Positions 34,436 to 42,212 of a DNA stretch of 64,000 bases are shown here, piece after piece (position 1 is the stretch's first letter; the number at the start of each line of letters is the position of its first letter). Made by a program: the position numbers and the translations under genes. A model generated the notes under the pieces. It did not search any database. It saw only the letters and a program-made list of their open reading frames with translations, and was not told the DNA's origin. This DNA comes from SZUA-365 sp049663345 (lineage in GTDB: Bacteria; Bacteroidota; Ignavibacteria; SZUA-365). The stretch lies in the NCBI GenBank assembly GCA_049663345.1, contig JBATDG010000033.1, positions 11,147 through 75,146 of the forward strand. The letters are read 5' to 3'.

Positions 34436-35056
34436 ATGAAAAGCATCCTTTTCATCACGGCACTGCTTTGCCTGAGCTCGATTGAAGCCTCCGCACAGGA
34501 ATCCGTCACGCAGCGCCAGGGCGTTGATATTATCGGATCCGGCAGTCCGTTTTCGGGCCCTGCAGGGGGACCCTCTGTCACATGGCATAATTACCGCCAG
34601 CATCGCACCGCCAACGATATCGCTCCCGGCCTTGCGCTGACCTGGGATTTCCCGATCGCCAGCATGTCGGATGATCTTGCTCTGAGCCTGCGACCGGGGC
34701 TAAGCTACCTCCACCCCACCCTGCTTGCGGATGCCGCGTTGCGTTTACAGTGGCGCAATCATGCCGCGGTTCTCGCCGGATTCAGTGCTGACTTCACAGG
34801 CGATAAGGAGTTCCGCTTCGAGGAGTCCACACCGGAGTGGCGCTGGTTCAACGAACACGACAGCTTCGGTAAACGCAGCTTCGCACTGCTCGGTGTGCAG
34901 ATTCCCACTGGTTTTGCGTACTACGAATTCCTTTACCGCATCCAGCTTGAGAAAGGTTCGCATGCGTATTTCACCGATCCAGAGAACGGCATACAAACCC
35001 CTGCCGGCTATCGGCGCTATTTCATCCTCTCGGTGGGCATGGGCATCTGGCTATAG
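34436..35056 (+). CDS. Secreted outer-membrane-barrel-like protein, unknown
   Basis: A 206-residue exported protein with signal peptide MKSILFITALLCLSSIEASAQ; ATG at 34427 is an alternative start. The mature part is rich in alternating hydrophobic/aromatic strands ('LALSLRPGLSYLHP', 'ALLGVQIPTGFAYYEFLYRI') and ends in 'YFILSVGMGIWL', an amphipathic strand like those ending outer membrane beta-barrels. No family recognised with confidence. Barrel topology is inferred from the strand pattern and C-terminal aromatic. It is alone in its direction, followed by the terminator of the opposite strand. Confidence 0.68.
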   Translation: MKSILFITALLCLSSIEASAQESVTQRQGVDIIGSGSPFSGPAGGPSVTWHNYRQHRTANDIAPGLALTWDFPIASMSDDLALSLRPGLSYLHPTLLADAALRLQWRNHAAVLAGFSADFTGDKEFRFEESTPEWRWFNEHDSFGKRSFALLGVQIPTGFAYYEFLYRIQLEKGSHAYFTDPENGIQTPAGYRRYFILSVGMGIWL

Positions 35057-35115
35057 GAGAATCGCCATTCCCACCGATCGAACCGGCTTCGCGAGCAGAC
35101 CTGCCGTCACAAAAA

Positions 35116-35150
35116 AAGGCCCATACGATCCGAAACATCGTACGGGCCTT
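35116..35150 (-). terminator. Terminator of the kbl-tdh operon
   Basis: AAGGCCCATACGAT (35116-35129) pairs with ATCGTACGGGCCTT (35137-35150), one mismatch, 7-nt loop. Seven A residues (35111-35117) give a U tract on the minus strand, so it fits termination of tdh, about 130 bp beyond its stop. It may also stop the plus-strand gene. Confidence 0.87.
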
Positions 35151-35178
35151 ATACACTCGCGGTTTTGCCGCTTCCTGC

Positions 35179-35277
35179 GGCGGCGAAGCCGCCTCCACCG
35201 GTGACGCAGTCACCTCCACCGGTGACGCAGTCACCCCCACCGGCGGCGCAGCCGCCTCCCCCGGCGCCTAAGGCGCC
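35179..35277. repeat. Chain of five mini-hairpins on a 21-nt period in the tdh 3' region
   Basis: Five 15-nt perfect hairpins start at 35179, 35200, 35221, 35242 and 35263, each a 6-bp stem with a 3-nt loop, joined by pyrimidine-rich 6-nt linkers. Stems are GGCGGC, GGTGAC (twice), GGCGGC and GGCGCC, each paired with its own complement. A sixth, looser hairpin (GCCGCttcctGCGGC) overlaps the first at 35168. The last unit touches the tdh stop codon. An apparent Pro-rich plus-strand frame is a by-product of the 21-nt period. Confidence 0.93.
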
Positions 35278-36246
35278 TTACAGCAATCCTTTATCGTGGC
35301 GGGCCTGCAGCTTCTCGAGCATGTCTTTGGTCATGCTGTCGAGGTCGTAGGAGGGATTCCAGTTCCAGTCTTCACGGGCTGCCGTGTCTTCCACGTCATC
35401 CGGCCATGAATCCGCGATCGCCTGACGGAAATCAGGTGCGTACTCAACTGTGAAATCGGGGATGTACTTCTTGATCGAGTCGGCGATTTCCTTCACGGTG
35501 AAGCTCATCGAACCGACGTTGTAATCGTTATGGCGCTTCAGCGTTTCGAACGGCGCTTCCATCAGGTCCATCGTGGCCTTGATGCAATCCGGCATGTACA
35601 TCATCGGAAGACGGGTGTCTTCGCGCACGAAGCAGGTGTAATGCTTGTTCTTGATGGCTTCATAATAGATGGCCACCGCGTAATCGGTGGTGCCGCCGCC
35701 CGGGAGGGTCTCGGAGGAAATGATGCCGGGATAGCGGAGGCCGCGGCTATCGAGACCGAATTTCCGGACGTAATAGTCAGCCAGGATTTCTCCGGCGACT
35801 TTCGTCACGCCGTACATCGTGGTGGGATGCAGAGCGGTATCCTGAGGTGCGATCGCCGGTGTTCCCGGTCCCCACACAGCGATGGAGCTGGGAATGATCA
35901 CGCGTGCCATTTCGTACTTCACGCCGAGATTGAGGATGTTGATCGAACCGTTGATGTTCACATCCCACGCCATCATCGGGTTTTTCTCGCCGACGGCGGA
36001 GAGCATCGCAGCCATATGCACGATGGTATCGATTTCGTATTTGTTGATCATCTCTTCGACGGTCTCAACCTTGTTGACGTCGATCAGATGAAAAGGACCT
36101 GATTCCAACAGTTCCTTGCTGGGTTCGGTCTTGCGCCCGGTGGCGATGACATTTTCTGCACCGTATTTGTCGCGCAGCGCCAACGTGAGCTCGGATCCGA
36201 TTTGTCCGACCGCCCCTGTGACGAGAATCTTCTTGATCTCTTTCAT
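35278..36246 (-). CDS. tdh: L-threonine 3-dehydrogenase, short-chain (SDR) type
   Basis: A 322-residue extended SDR. 'ILVTGAVGQIGSEL' (7-20) binds NAD; the catalytic set is Ser120/121 in 'IIPSSIAVWGPG', Tyr145 and Lys149 in YGVTK. 'RGLRYPGIISSETLPGGGTT' is characteristic of SDR-type threonine dehydrogenases. It oxidises threonine to 2-amino-3-ketobutyrate, which the upstream Kbl converts to glycine and acetyl-CoA. The adjacent kbl makes this call firm over other epimerases. About 93 bp with a strong hairpin separate the two. Confidence 0.95.
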   Translation of the reverse strand: MKEIKKILVTGAVGQIGSELTLALRDKYGAENVIATGRKTEPSKELLESGPFHLIDVNKVETVEEMINKYEIDTIVHMAAMLSAVGEKNPMMAWDVNINGSINILNLGVKYEMARVIIPSSIAVWGPGTPAIAPQDTALHPTTMYGVTKVAGEILADYYVRKFGLDSRGLRYPGIISSETLPGGGTTDYAVAIYYEAIKNKHYTCFVREDTRLPMMYMPDCIKATMDLMEAPFETLKRHNDYNVGSMSFTVKEIADSIKKYIPDFTVEYAPDFRQAIADSWPDDVEDTAAREDWNWNPSYDLDSMTKDMLEKLQARHDKGLL

Positions 36247-36296
36247 GTACTCTTCCTGAATATTTACTCGAATGCGTTATTCATATCAGACGGGAA

Positions 36297-36331
36297 GCAT
36301 CGATCCGGACCTGCAGGGCCCGGATCGATGC
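36297..36331 (-). other. Strong hairpin between kbl and tdh
   Basis: GCATCGATCCGG (36297-36308) pairs perfectly with CCGGATCGATGC (36320-36331). No U tract follows on the minus strand, so partial attenuation, processing or mRNA stabilisation is more likely than full termination. Confidence 0.75.
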
Positions 36332-36339
36332 CCGAAAAC

Positions 36340-37578
36340 TCAGAGCATTCCCAATTCTTTTCCAACCTTTGTGAAGGCGGCAATAGCGCGGTCAACATGC
36401 TCCGGCGTATGTGCAGCGCTGAGCTGCACGCGGATGCGGTCCTTGCCGCGCGGCACAACCGGGAAGGAGAAGGCGATAACGTAGATGCCTTCGGCCAGGA
36501 GACGGTCTGCGAATTCCACTGCGAGAGCGGAGCAGTTCTCGTACTTGCCGAACATGATCGGGACAATCGGATGGTCGCCCGGAATGATGTCAAAACCGGC
36601 GGCGGTCATTTCGGAACGGAATTTTTTCGTGTTCGCTTCGAGACGATCACGGAGTTCGGTAGACGCGGTGAGAAGCTCGAGCGCCTTGAGCGTGGCACCG
36701 ACAACTGCGGGCGGGACGGTGTTGGAAAACAGATATGGGCGTCCTTTATTTCGCAGCCATTCGACGATTTCCTTTTTGCCGGAAACGCAGCCGCCGGACG
36801 CGCCGCCCAGGGCCTTGCCGAAGGTGGTGGTGATGATATCCGTGCGTCCCATGACTCCGCAATACTCGTGCGTGCCGCGGCCGGTCTTGCCGAGGAAGCC
36901 GGAGCAATGGCTCTCATCATGAAGAACGAGGGCATCATACTTTTCCGCGAGGTCGCAGATCAGGTCGAGCTTCGCGATCTCACCGTCCATCGAAAACGCA
37001 CCGTCGGTGACGATAACGCGGAAGCGGCAATCCTTTGCTTCCTTCAGGCAGCGCTCGAGGCCCTTGGCCATCTTGCCCGTGCCCGGATCTTCGGTTTCGG
37101 TGTCGCCGAGATGTCCGTGATTATAAATCCAGCGCTGTGCCTTGCTCAGCCGAATTCCATCGATAATGGAGGCATGATTGAGCGAATCAGTGATGATTGC
37201 ATCCTGCTCACCAAACAGCGGCTCGAACACTGCACCATTTGCATCGAAACAAGAGGAGAAAAGGATACTGTCTTCCATACCAAGGAATTCCGAAACCTTG
37301 CGTTCGAGTTCCTTGTGAATATCCTGTGTACCGCAAATAAAGCGCACAGACGAGAGTCCGTATCCGCGCTGATCGATAGTCTCATGCGCCGCCTTGATCA
37401 GGTCCGGATGCGAAGAGAGGCCGAGGTAATTGTTGGCGCAAAAGTTGAGCACTTTGTTTCCGCGGACAGTAATTTCCGCTCCCTGCTCGCTTTCAATGAT
37501 GCGCTCAGACTTGTACAATTTTTGATCTTTCAGTGACTGAAGTTCCTCGCTGAGAAACTCCTTCATCTTCCCGTACAT
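36340..37578 (-). CDS. kbl: Glycine C-acetyltransferase (2-amino-3-ketobutyrate CoA ligase)
   Basis: A 412-residue PLP enzyme of the alpha-oxoamine synthase family. 'NFCANNYLGLSSHPDL', 'YGLSSVRFICGTQDIHKELE', 'VLHDESHCSGFLGKTGRGT' and the PLP Lys255 in 'ITTTFGKALGGASGG' are near-diagnostic for Kbl. It is slightly longer than E. coli Kbl (398) owing to an insertion around residues 153-172 ('NHGHLGDTETEDPGTGKMAK'). First gene of the threonine-to-glycine operon. Upstream, 37579-37756 holds its promoter region and no gene. Confidence 0.96.
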   Translation of the reverse strand: MYGKMKEFLSEELQSLKDQKLYKSERIIESEQGAEITVRGNKVLNFCANNYLGLSSHPDLIKAAHETIDQRGYGLSSVRFICGTQDIHKELERKVSEFLGMEDSILFSSCFDANGAVFEPLFGEQDAIITDSLNHASIIDGIRLSKAQRWIYNHGHLGDTETEDPGTGKMAKGLERCLKEAKDCRFRVIVTDGAFSMDGEIAKLDLICDLAEKYDALVLHDESHCSGFLGKTGRGTHEYCGVMGRTDIITTTFGKALGGASGGCVSGKKEIVEWLRNKGRPYLFSNTVPPAVVGATLKALELLTASTELRDRLEANTKKFRSEMTAAGFDIIPGDHPIVPIMFGKYENCSALAVEFADRLLAEGIYVIAFSFPVVPRGKDRIRVQLSAAHTPEHVDRAIAAFTKVGKELGML

Positions 37579-37756
37579 AATCAGCTCCTTTATGAAATAT
37601 GGTGCGTGGACACAGGTGCGTTAGTTTTGAAAAGATGCTTACGTCTCAGGCCGGGAGTGCAGCCATGAACGAAAGCGCATCTTTCCTTGGCGATGCCAAT
37701 AACAAATATATGGGTTTTCTTCGCAATTCCCGATGCAATTATCCGAGGGGAAAAGG

Positions 37757-37910
37757 AGTAACCACAGATTACACAGATTTCACAGATTGGTTTTTTGTGG
37801 AGCGCTTCTTGGAGAGTCGGGTGCTACCCTAGTCAGATAGCATTGATAAGACCGTCCGAGAAGTGCCGTTAAAAAATCAATCTGTGCAATCCGTGTAATC
37901 TGTGGTTACT
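37757..37910. repeat. 40-bp near-perfect inverted repeat with nested inner stem (element C)
   Basis: The arm at 37757-37796 (AGTAACCACAGATTACACAG...) matches the reverse complement of 37871-37910 at 37 of 40 positions. The arm is built of 9-10-nt units around CACAGATT. Inside, GCGCTTCTTGGA pairs with TCCGAGAAGTGC and GCTA with TAGC at the apex. The right end lies 6 bases from the stop codon of the TPR gene. Architecture parallels elements A, B and D with unrelated sequence. Confidence 0.94.
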
Positions 37911-37916
37911 CTTCCC

Positions 37917-39059
37917 TTACTTGCTGTAGGCGGTTTTTTTGTACTTCTTCGCCAGGTCGTGCGAGCCCTTGTAGTCGGGAAGGCGCAGCACTTTGTCGTA
38001 TTGCTTGACGGCGTAGCTGCGCTGATCCATCAGGTCGTGCAGCTGTCCCATTCGGAGGTTGGCCATGATCATGAAGCCCGATGGCTCTTCGTCGACCTTG
38101 CGCGAGACCTTGTCGCACTCCACCAGGTACTTTATTGCGTCACTGAATTTTTTGGTCTGCATGGCGTTGTAGCCGAGATAATACTGGGCTTCTCTCTGCA
38201 TATTCGGACTGTATCCGCGCTTCCCCGCAACGACGCGCTTCGAAATATCGTCAAACACCTGAGCAGCTCGTTCCCAGTTTCCAAGCTTGATGTAGATGCG
38301 GCCGAGATAGCGATGGAACACCGGGTTTTCTGGGAATTCAGCGAGCAGCTTTCGTGCATAGGTAAGTGCAGAGGAAGGCTTGTTTTCGTTGCTGTAATAC
38401 ACCTGCATGAGAAAATACATCGCTTCATAGTTCGCGAACTTCCCCTTATCCGCAGCAAGTTTGAGTTCTTTCAATCCCAGAGCCTTGTTTCCCTCCGGCA
38501 AAAACATCATCAGCGGTTTGAGCACGGGATAGCGATCAGGAAGTACGGCTGCATAGTAGTCATAGATGCCGGTACCGAAAGCGAGGTCCGCGTTGTCGGG
38601 AGCAATTTCGGCTGCGTCCATAACAACCGGAAGTGCCTCCTTACCTGTCGTGGCGGCTTTCACCCAACTCTTGCGGGTGGCGAGCAAACGTCCCTTGAAG
38701 CCAATGGAGCCTCCTTTGAAAAACAGTCCCGCAATATCGCGTTCATTGTTATCCAGCCTGTCATCGCAAAGGTCGACAACCTCATCGAGCATATCGTAAA
38801 AATGATCGTCGCGAGCCTCGTTATCGATGTCGATAAGTATCCGCCACCACTCAACCATGGCAAGCAGGAACGGACCCGCAGGATGATCGGGATAGGCTTT
38901 CGCCACTTTCTGAAATGCCGCATCTGCGGATTCGAATCTCATGCTGTAGGTATTGCGGATACCGTCAGAGATTAGTGTCTCGATCGCGGGATCGTCGATC
39001 CACTGCGCGTGAGCAGCGAGGGGCGAAAGGAGCAGAAGGAGCAGGAGGATGTATTTCAT
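37917..39059 (-). CDS. Secreted TPR-repeat protein
   Basis: A 380-residue exported protein with signal MKYILLLLLLLSPLAAHAQ. Helical repeats run through the mature part, with recognisable TPR-like units 'NPVFHRYLGRIYIKLGNWER', 'REAQYYLGYNAMQTKKFSDA' and 'LRMGQLHDLMDQRSYAVKQY'. Many FCB bacteria have such periplasmic TPR proteins of unknown role in envelope assembly. It is the last gene of a ten-gene minus-strand run and its ATG overlaps the CPBP gene stop (ATGA). Confidence 0.82.
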   Translation of the reverse strand: MKYILLLLLLLSPLAAHAQWIDDPAIETLISDGIRNTYSMRFESADAAFQKVAKAYPDHPAGPFLLAMVEWWRILIDIDNEARDDHFYDMLDEVVDLCDDRLDNNERDIAGLFFKGGSIGFKGRLLATRKSWVKAATTGKEALPVVMDAAEIAPDNADLAFGTGIYDYYAAVLPDRYPVLKPLMMFLPEGNKALGLKELKLAADKGKFANYEAMYFLMQVYYSNENKPSSALTYARKLLAEFPENPVFHRYLGRIYIKLGNWERAAQVFDDISKRVVAGKRGYSPNMQREAQYYLGYNAMQTKKFSDAIKYLVECDKVSRKVDEEPSGFMIMANLRMGQLHDLMDQRSYAVKQYDKVLRLPDYKGSHDLAKKYKKTAYSK

Positions 39060-40006
39060 TCGTGAACCTCATTCGTTTCAATTCCAATTTCTTCCACCTG
39101 GTCGGGGGCAATCTTGCGGCGAAGCAGCGGGTGATACAGCGCAGCCGTCGCTGCGATGAGCAGCAGTGTGACGAGGATTCCGCCTTCGGGCCCAAACGCC
39201 CCGCCGCTGATCCACTCTGCTCCTCCGGGTGTGGTAATGAACAGACTGCGCTCGATAATACCGCTGACGGGGAAACCAAACACCGGTCCAAGAAAGAAAT
39301 TCCAACCGATGTGCATGCCCACAGACAGCCAGAGCGATCCGGTAACGACACGAGCCACACCAAGCCAGACGCCTGCCAGAAAGATGTTCGCGAAACCGAT
39401 CCATCCGATGCCGGGATTCCCGGCATGCATGAGGCTGAAGAGTCCGGACGTGAGCAGCAGTGCTATTGCGACGCTGCCCTGTTTCTGAAGGATGCGGAAT
39501 GCATATCCGCGAACCAGTATCTCCTCGGCGAAGCCGACCAGGATGAATGAAATGAATCCGTAGAGGAGAAGTGACAGGGTGTGCGAGATTGTCACATGAC
39601 CGGACTGCATACGTGCTTCCCCGAACAGAAGTTCCATCCCGACAAGCAAGAGCTGCAGCAGAAACGTGATGCCGACTCCGAAGAGCAGCTGTCGAAGCGC
39701 GTGCCTATGCGGCTTCAGGCCGATGAGTTCAATCACCGGCCGGCGGTCGATGAGCATGGCACAGAAAAAGGAAGCCGCCATCGCACCGACTATGGTGACG
39801 ATGGGCGTAGTCATCCGCCAGTCTGCTTCGGGAAATGCGGAATAGACACCGACGGCGAGAAAAATCATCCCGAGAAAGGCGATGGTCCCGTACACGCTGA
39901 CTTTCCAGACGGCCCGGAATTCTCCCTTATAATACCAGAACGAGGTCAACCCGGCAGTCGCCTCAGGCGTCAGCTCCGGCGGTTTCTGACCCGACGATTC
40001 TTCCAT
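39056..40006 (-). CDS. CPBP-family intramembrane glutamic protease
   Basis: A 316-residue multi-pass protein of the CaaX/ABI (CPBP) family. Motif 1 is 'GFAEEILVRGYAFRIL' with Glu161-Glu162 and Arg166; motif 2 is FSLMHAGNPG with His194; motif 3 is 'GMHIGWNFFLGP'. All catalytic residues are present. About eight hydrophobic segments. The start overlaps the GT2 gene by 37 bp. Substrate unknown; context suggests envelope proteins or lipids. Confidence 0.92.
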   Translation of the reverse strand: MEESSGQKPPELTPEATAGLTSFWYYKGEFRAVWKVSVYGTIAFLGMIFLAVGVYSAFPEADWRMTTPIVTIVGAMAASFFCAMLIDRRPVIELIGLKPHRHALRQLLFGVGITFLLQLLLVGMELLFGEARMQSGHVTISHTLSLLLYGFISFILVGFAEEILVRGYAFRILQKQGSVAIALLLTSGLFSLMHAGNPGIGWIGFANIFLAGVWLGVARVVTGSLWLSVGMHIGWNFFLGPVFGFPVSGIIERSLFITTPGGAEWISGGAFGPEGGILVTLLLIAATAALYHPLLRRKIAPDQVEEIGIETNEVHE

Positions 40007-41118
40007 GTGAATCCTCCGAAAAATCCGATCACTGAAACAAACACCAGATAATACGCATGCAGAATTTCCGCCGCCACCAGGTCGGGAAGACGCAATGGCT
40101 GCCGAAACAGCGCGGCGGATGCATACAGGATGGATGTATCCGCTATCACTTTGAGAATGAGAAACAGCAGCCCAAGTATCAGCGCGGCAGCGGAGCCGAC
40201 GCTTACGATCGGCGAGGCGGCGGCAAAAAGGAAATACACAAACAGCAGAATCAGAAAGGAAACGAATCGCGTGTCATCGTATTGGCGTCCTTTCGATGCC
40301 CAGCGAATGCGCTGTCCCAGGAATGCGCGCAGCGAGGTCGCAGTAGTAGTGCTGACCACAGCTTCGGGCCGCACAACAAACTCCGCCTTCCCCCCTTCAC
40401 GATACACAATCTTGTGGAGCAGGAACTCGTCGTCTCCGCTGTGCACACCCTCGTTACCCTCAAAGCCCGACACCGCGGTAAACATTTGCTTCCGGTATGC
40501 GAGATTCGCGCCGTTGCAAAGCCGCGGATACCCGATACCGAAAAACCCGGCACCCACGCCCATCAGACCAAGAAACTCCATCGCCTGAAATCGCTGGAAC
40601 AGTGTCCGTCTTTCTGAATACACAACTGGCCCCGCAACGATATCCGCTCCCTCCGCAAATGGCGCGGTCATCGCGCGCAGCCAGTCCGGGTTATGGAGAC
40701 AGTCCGCATCGGTGGCAACGATCACTTCACCCTGTGCCTTCTGCACACCCAGCGTAATTGCCGATTTCTTTCCCGCACCGTTCACATGCAGACAGCGAAA
40801 GCGGGAATCACCTGCAATCGCGGATTCCGCACGCTCCCATGTGGCATCTTCAGAATTGTCGTCAATCAGGAGTACTTCCATTCTCCCGGCTGGATAACGC
40901 TGAGCCTTCATGGACGCTATGCACTCAGCAATATGCTTTTCCTCGTTGCGCGCTGGAAGCAGCACGGTCACGAACGGATGACGCAGATCATCCACTACTG
41001 CCAAGGACTCCGTCGGCTCTGCTGCCAGGTTGCGGAGACCAGCGCGCAGACGGAACAGGAAGAGCATGTACACGGCCGTCAGCGCCGCGAACAGTGTGAA
41101 GAAGATGTAAACAGTCAC
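39970..41118 (-). CDS. Membrane glycosyltransferase family 2
   Basis: A 382-residue GT2 with an N-terminal membrane anchor (MTVYIFFTLFAALTAVYMLF), a GT-A domain and three C-terminal hydrophobic segments. Catalytic motifs: 'VTVLLPARNEEKHI', LLIDDNSED, the metal-binding TDADC, the base region 'SGDDEFLLHKI' and QRIRWASKG (Q/RxxRW). The overall layout resembles processive or lipid-linked GT2 enzymes. Donor and acceptor unknown. ATGA overlap with the flippase-like gene upstream suggests a joint role in making and exporting a surface glycan or glycolipid. Confidence 0.92.
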   Translation of the reverse strand: MTVYIFFTLFAALTAVYMLFLFRLRAGLRNLAAEPTESLAVVDDLRHPFVTVLLPARNEEKHIAECIASMKAQRYPAGRMEVLLIDDNSEDATWERAESAIAGDSRFRCLHVNGAGKKSAITLGVQKAQGEVIVATDADCLHNPDWLRAMTAPFAEGADIVAGPVVYSERRTLFQRFQAMEFLGLMGVGAGFFGIGYPRLCNGANLAYRKQMFTAVSGFEGNEGVHSGDDEFLLHKIVYREGGKAEFVVRPEAVVSTTTATSLRAFLGQRIRWASKGRQYDDTRFVSFLILLFVYFLFAAASPIVSVGSAAALILGLLFLILKVIADTSILYASAALFRQPLRLPDLVAAEILHAYYLVFVSVIGFFGGFTWKNRRVRNRRS

Positions 41119-42212
41119 TGGGCAGCCTCTCGGCGCGGAAGGCGCAGCAGCAGTGCGAGTCCCGCCAGGCTGGGGAGAAAGACGTTCACGGCGAATAACA
41201 GCAGAGAGGCATTCAAGGCTGCCGCCGCGAGTATTCCGGCGTGGCCGAGCACATACACGCTCGCACCTTCACGGATGCCGAGTTCGCCGATCGTGACTGG
41301 CGGAATGACCGTCTTCACCAGCATGATGGTGCCGATGCCGGCAACAGTGCTGAGCGTGTCGATTGGACCAAACGCAGAGATCAAAAAGAAAAACTGTACA
41401 AGGAATGTGAGGTAGAAAAGCACCGAAAATAGCATGAGGCTTTGTATTCGCGCGGGATCAAGATCGCGCAGGACTGAGCGGACATCATCATAACGACGTC
41501 GCAAATAGCTCTTGTTCGCAGCGGCGGGGTCCGCGGAGGCACAGCTTGCGGCGTTGAGGTTCGCAGCGGCCGAAGGCGGCGGCGCGGTTGAGCCATCAAC
41601 CGGGCGCCTATTCCAACGAAAATATATTATCAGCGCTGCTCCGATGGCGAGCAGAAGAATCGCGCTTAGCAGCCAGGGATCCATGAACGGATGGCGCCAG
41701 CAGAACAGAAGCAGGGAGAACAAGCCCACGAGCACTGTGACGACCATCGTGGCAAGCTTGTCAATTGCCGTCAGTCCTATCAACGCCAGCTTGTCGGCAA
41801 CCGGAGGCCCGTCCTTCCGCGACTCAGTGTTTCGCGACGCAGCGTTTGTATCCTGCAGCGTGGCGTCGCTTCGAGTACGAATTCCGGCCGCGCGTCCCCC
41901 GAATTCTCCCAGCCTTGCGGGCGTTACGATGCCGAAGGTAAAACCCAGGAGCAGCGATCTACGCAATTCCTGCGGAGTGGCGAGCGGGATGCGGCTTCGT
42001 ACAAGCAGCCCCCATTTGTGGAATTGGAAATACAGATTGAGCGGCAGCAGCAGCAGCGCCGCCGCGATGTAGAATGGATTGGCGCGGAGAAGCAAGGACG
42101 CGAGCGTATCTCTTTGGACGGTATGAATCAACAGCGCGATCAGCGCAGCTGCCAGCAGCAGTTTCCCTGTCCACGGCGCCCAACGACGTATATCTTCGCG
42201 CCGCAGCTGCAT
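41115..42212 (-). CDS. Lysylphosphatidylglycerol synthetase-like / flippase-like membrane protein (UPF0104)
   Basis: A 365-residue protein of the LPG_synthase_TM family with about eight hydrophobic segments. 'LPLNLYFQFHKWGLLVRS', 'LLGFTFGIVTPARLGEFGGR' and 'IPPVTIGELGIREGASVYVL' are its signature blocks. It has no cytoplasmic lysyltransferase domain, so it may flip lipids rather than modify them. Two hydrophilic Ala/Ser/Thr-rich loops (~110-138 and ~210-232) look like insertions relative to family norm. One-base overlap with the DUF4837 gene upstream. Confidence 0.88.
   Translation of the reverse strand: MQLRREDIRRWAPWTGKLLLAAALIALLIHTVQRDTLASLLLRANPFYIAAALLLLPLNLYFQFHKWGLLVRSRIPLATPQELRRSLLLGFTFGIVTPARLGEFGGRAAGIRTRSDATLQDTNAASRNTESRKDGPPVADKLALIGLTAIDKLATMVVTVLVGLFSLLLFCWRHPFMDPWLLSAILLLAIGAALIIYFRWNRRPVDGSTAPPPSAAANLNAASCASADPAAANKSYLRRRYDDVRSVLRDLDPARIQSLMLFSVLFYLTFLVQFFFLISAFGPIDTLSTVAGIGTIMLVKTVIPPVTIGELGIREGASVYVLGHAGILAAAALNASLLLFAVNVFLPSLAGLALLLRLPRREAAQ

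Noticed and set aside
35165..35350. Proline-rich small protein (PPPVTQS repeats)
   Set aside because: It results from the 21-nt hairpin chain, runs into tdh on the opposite strand and has no ribosome site.
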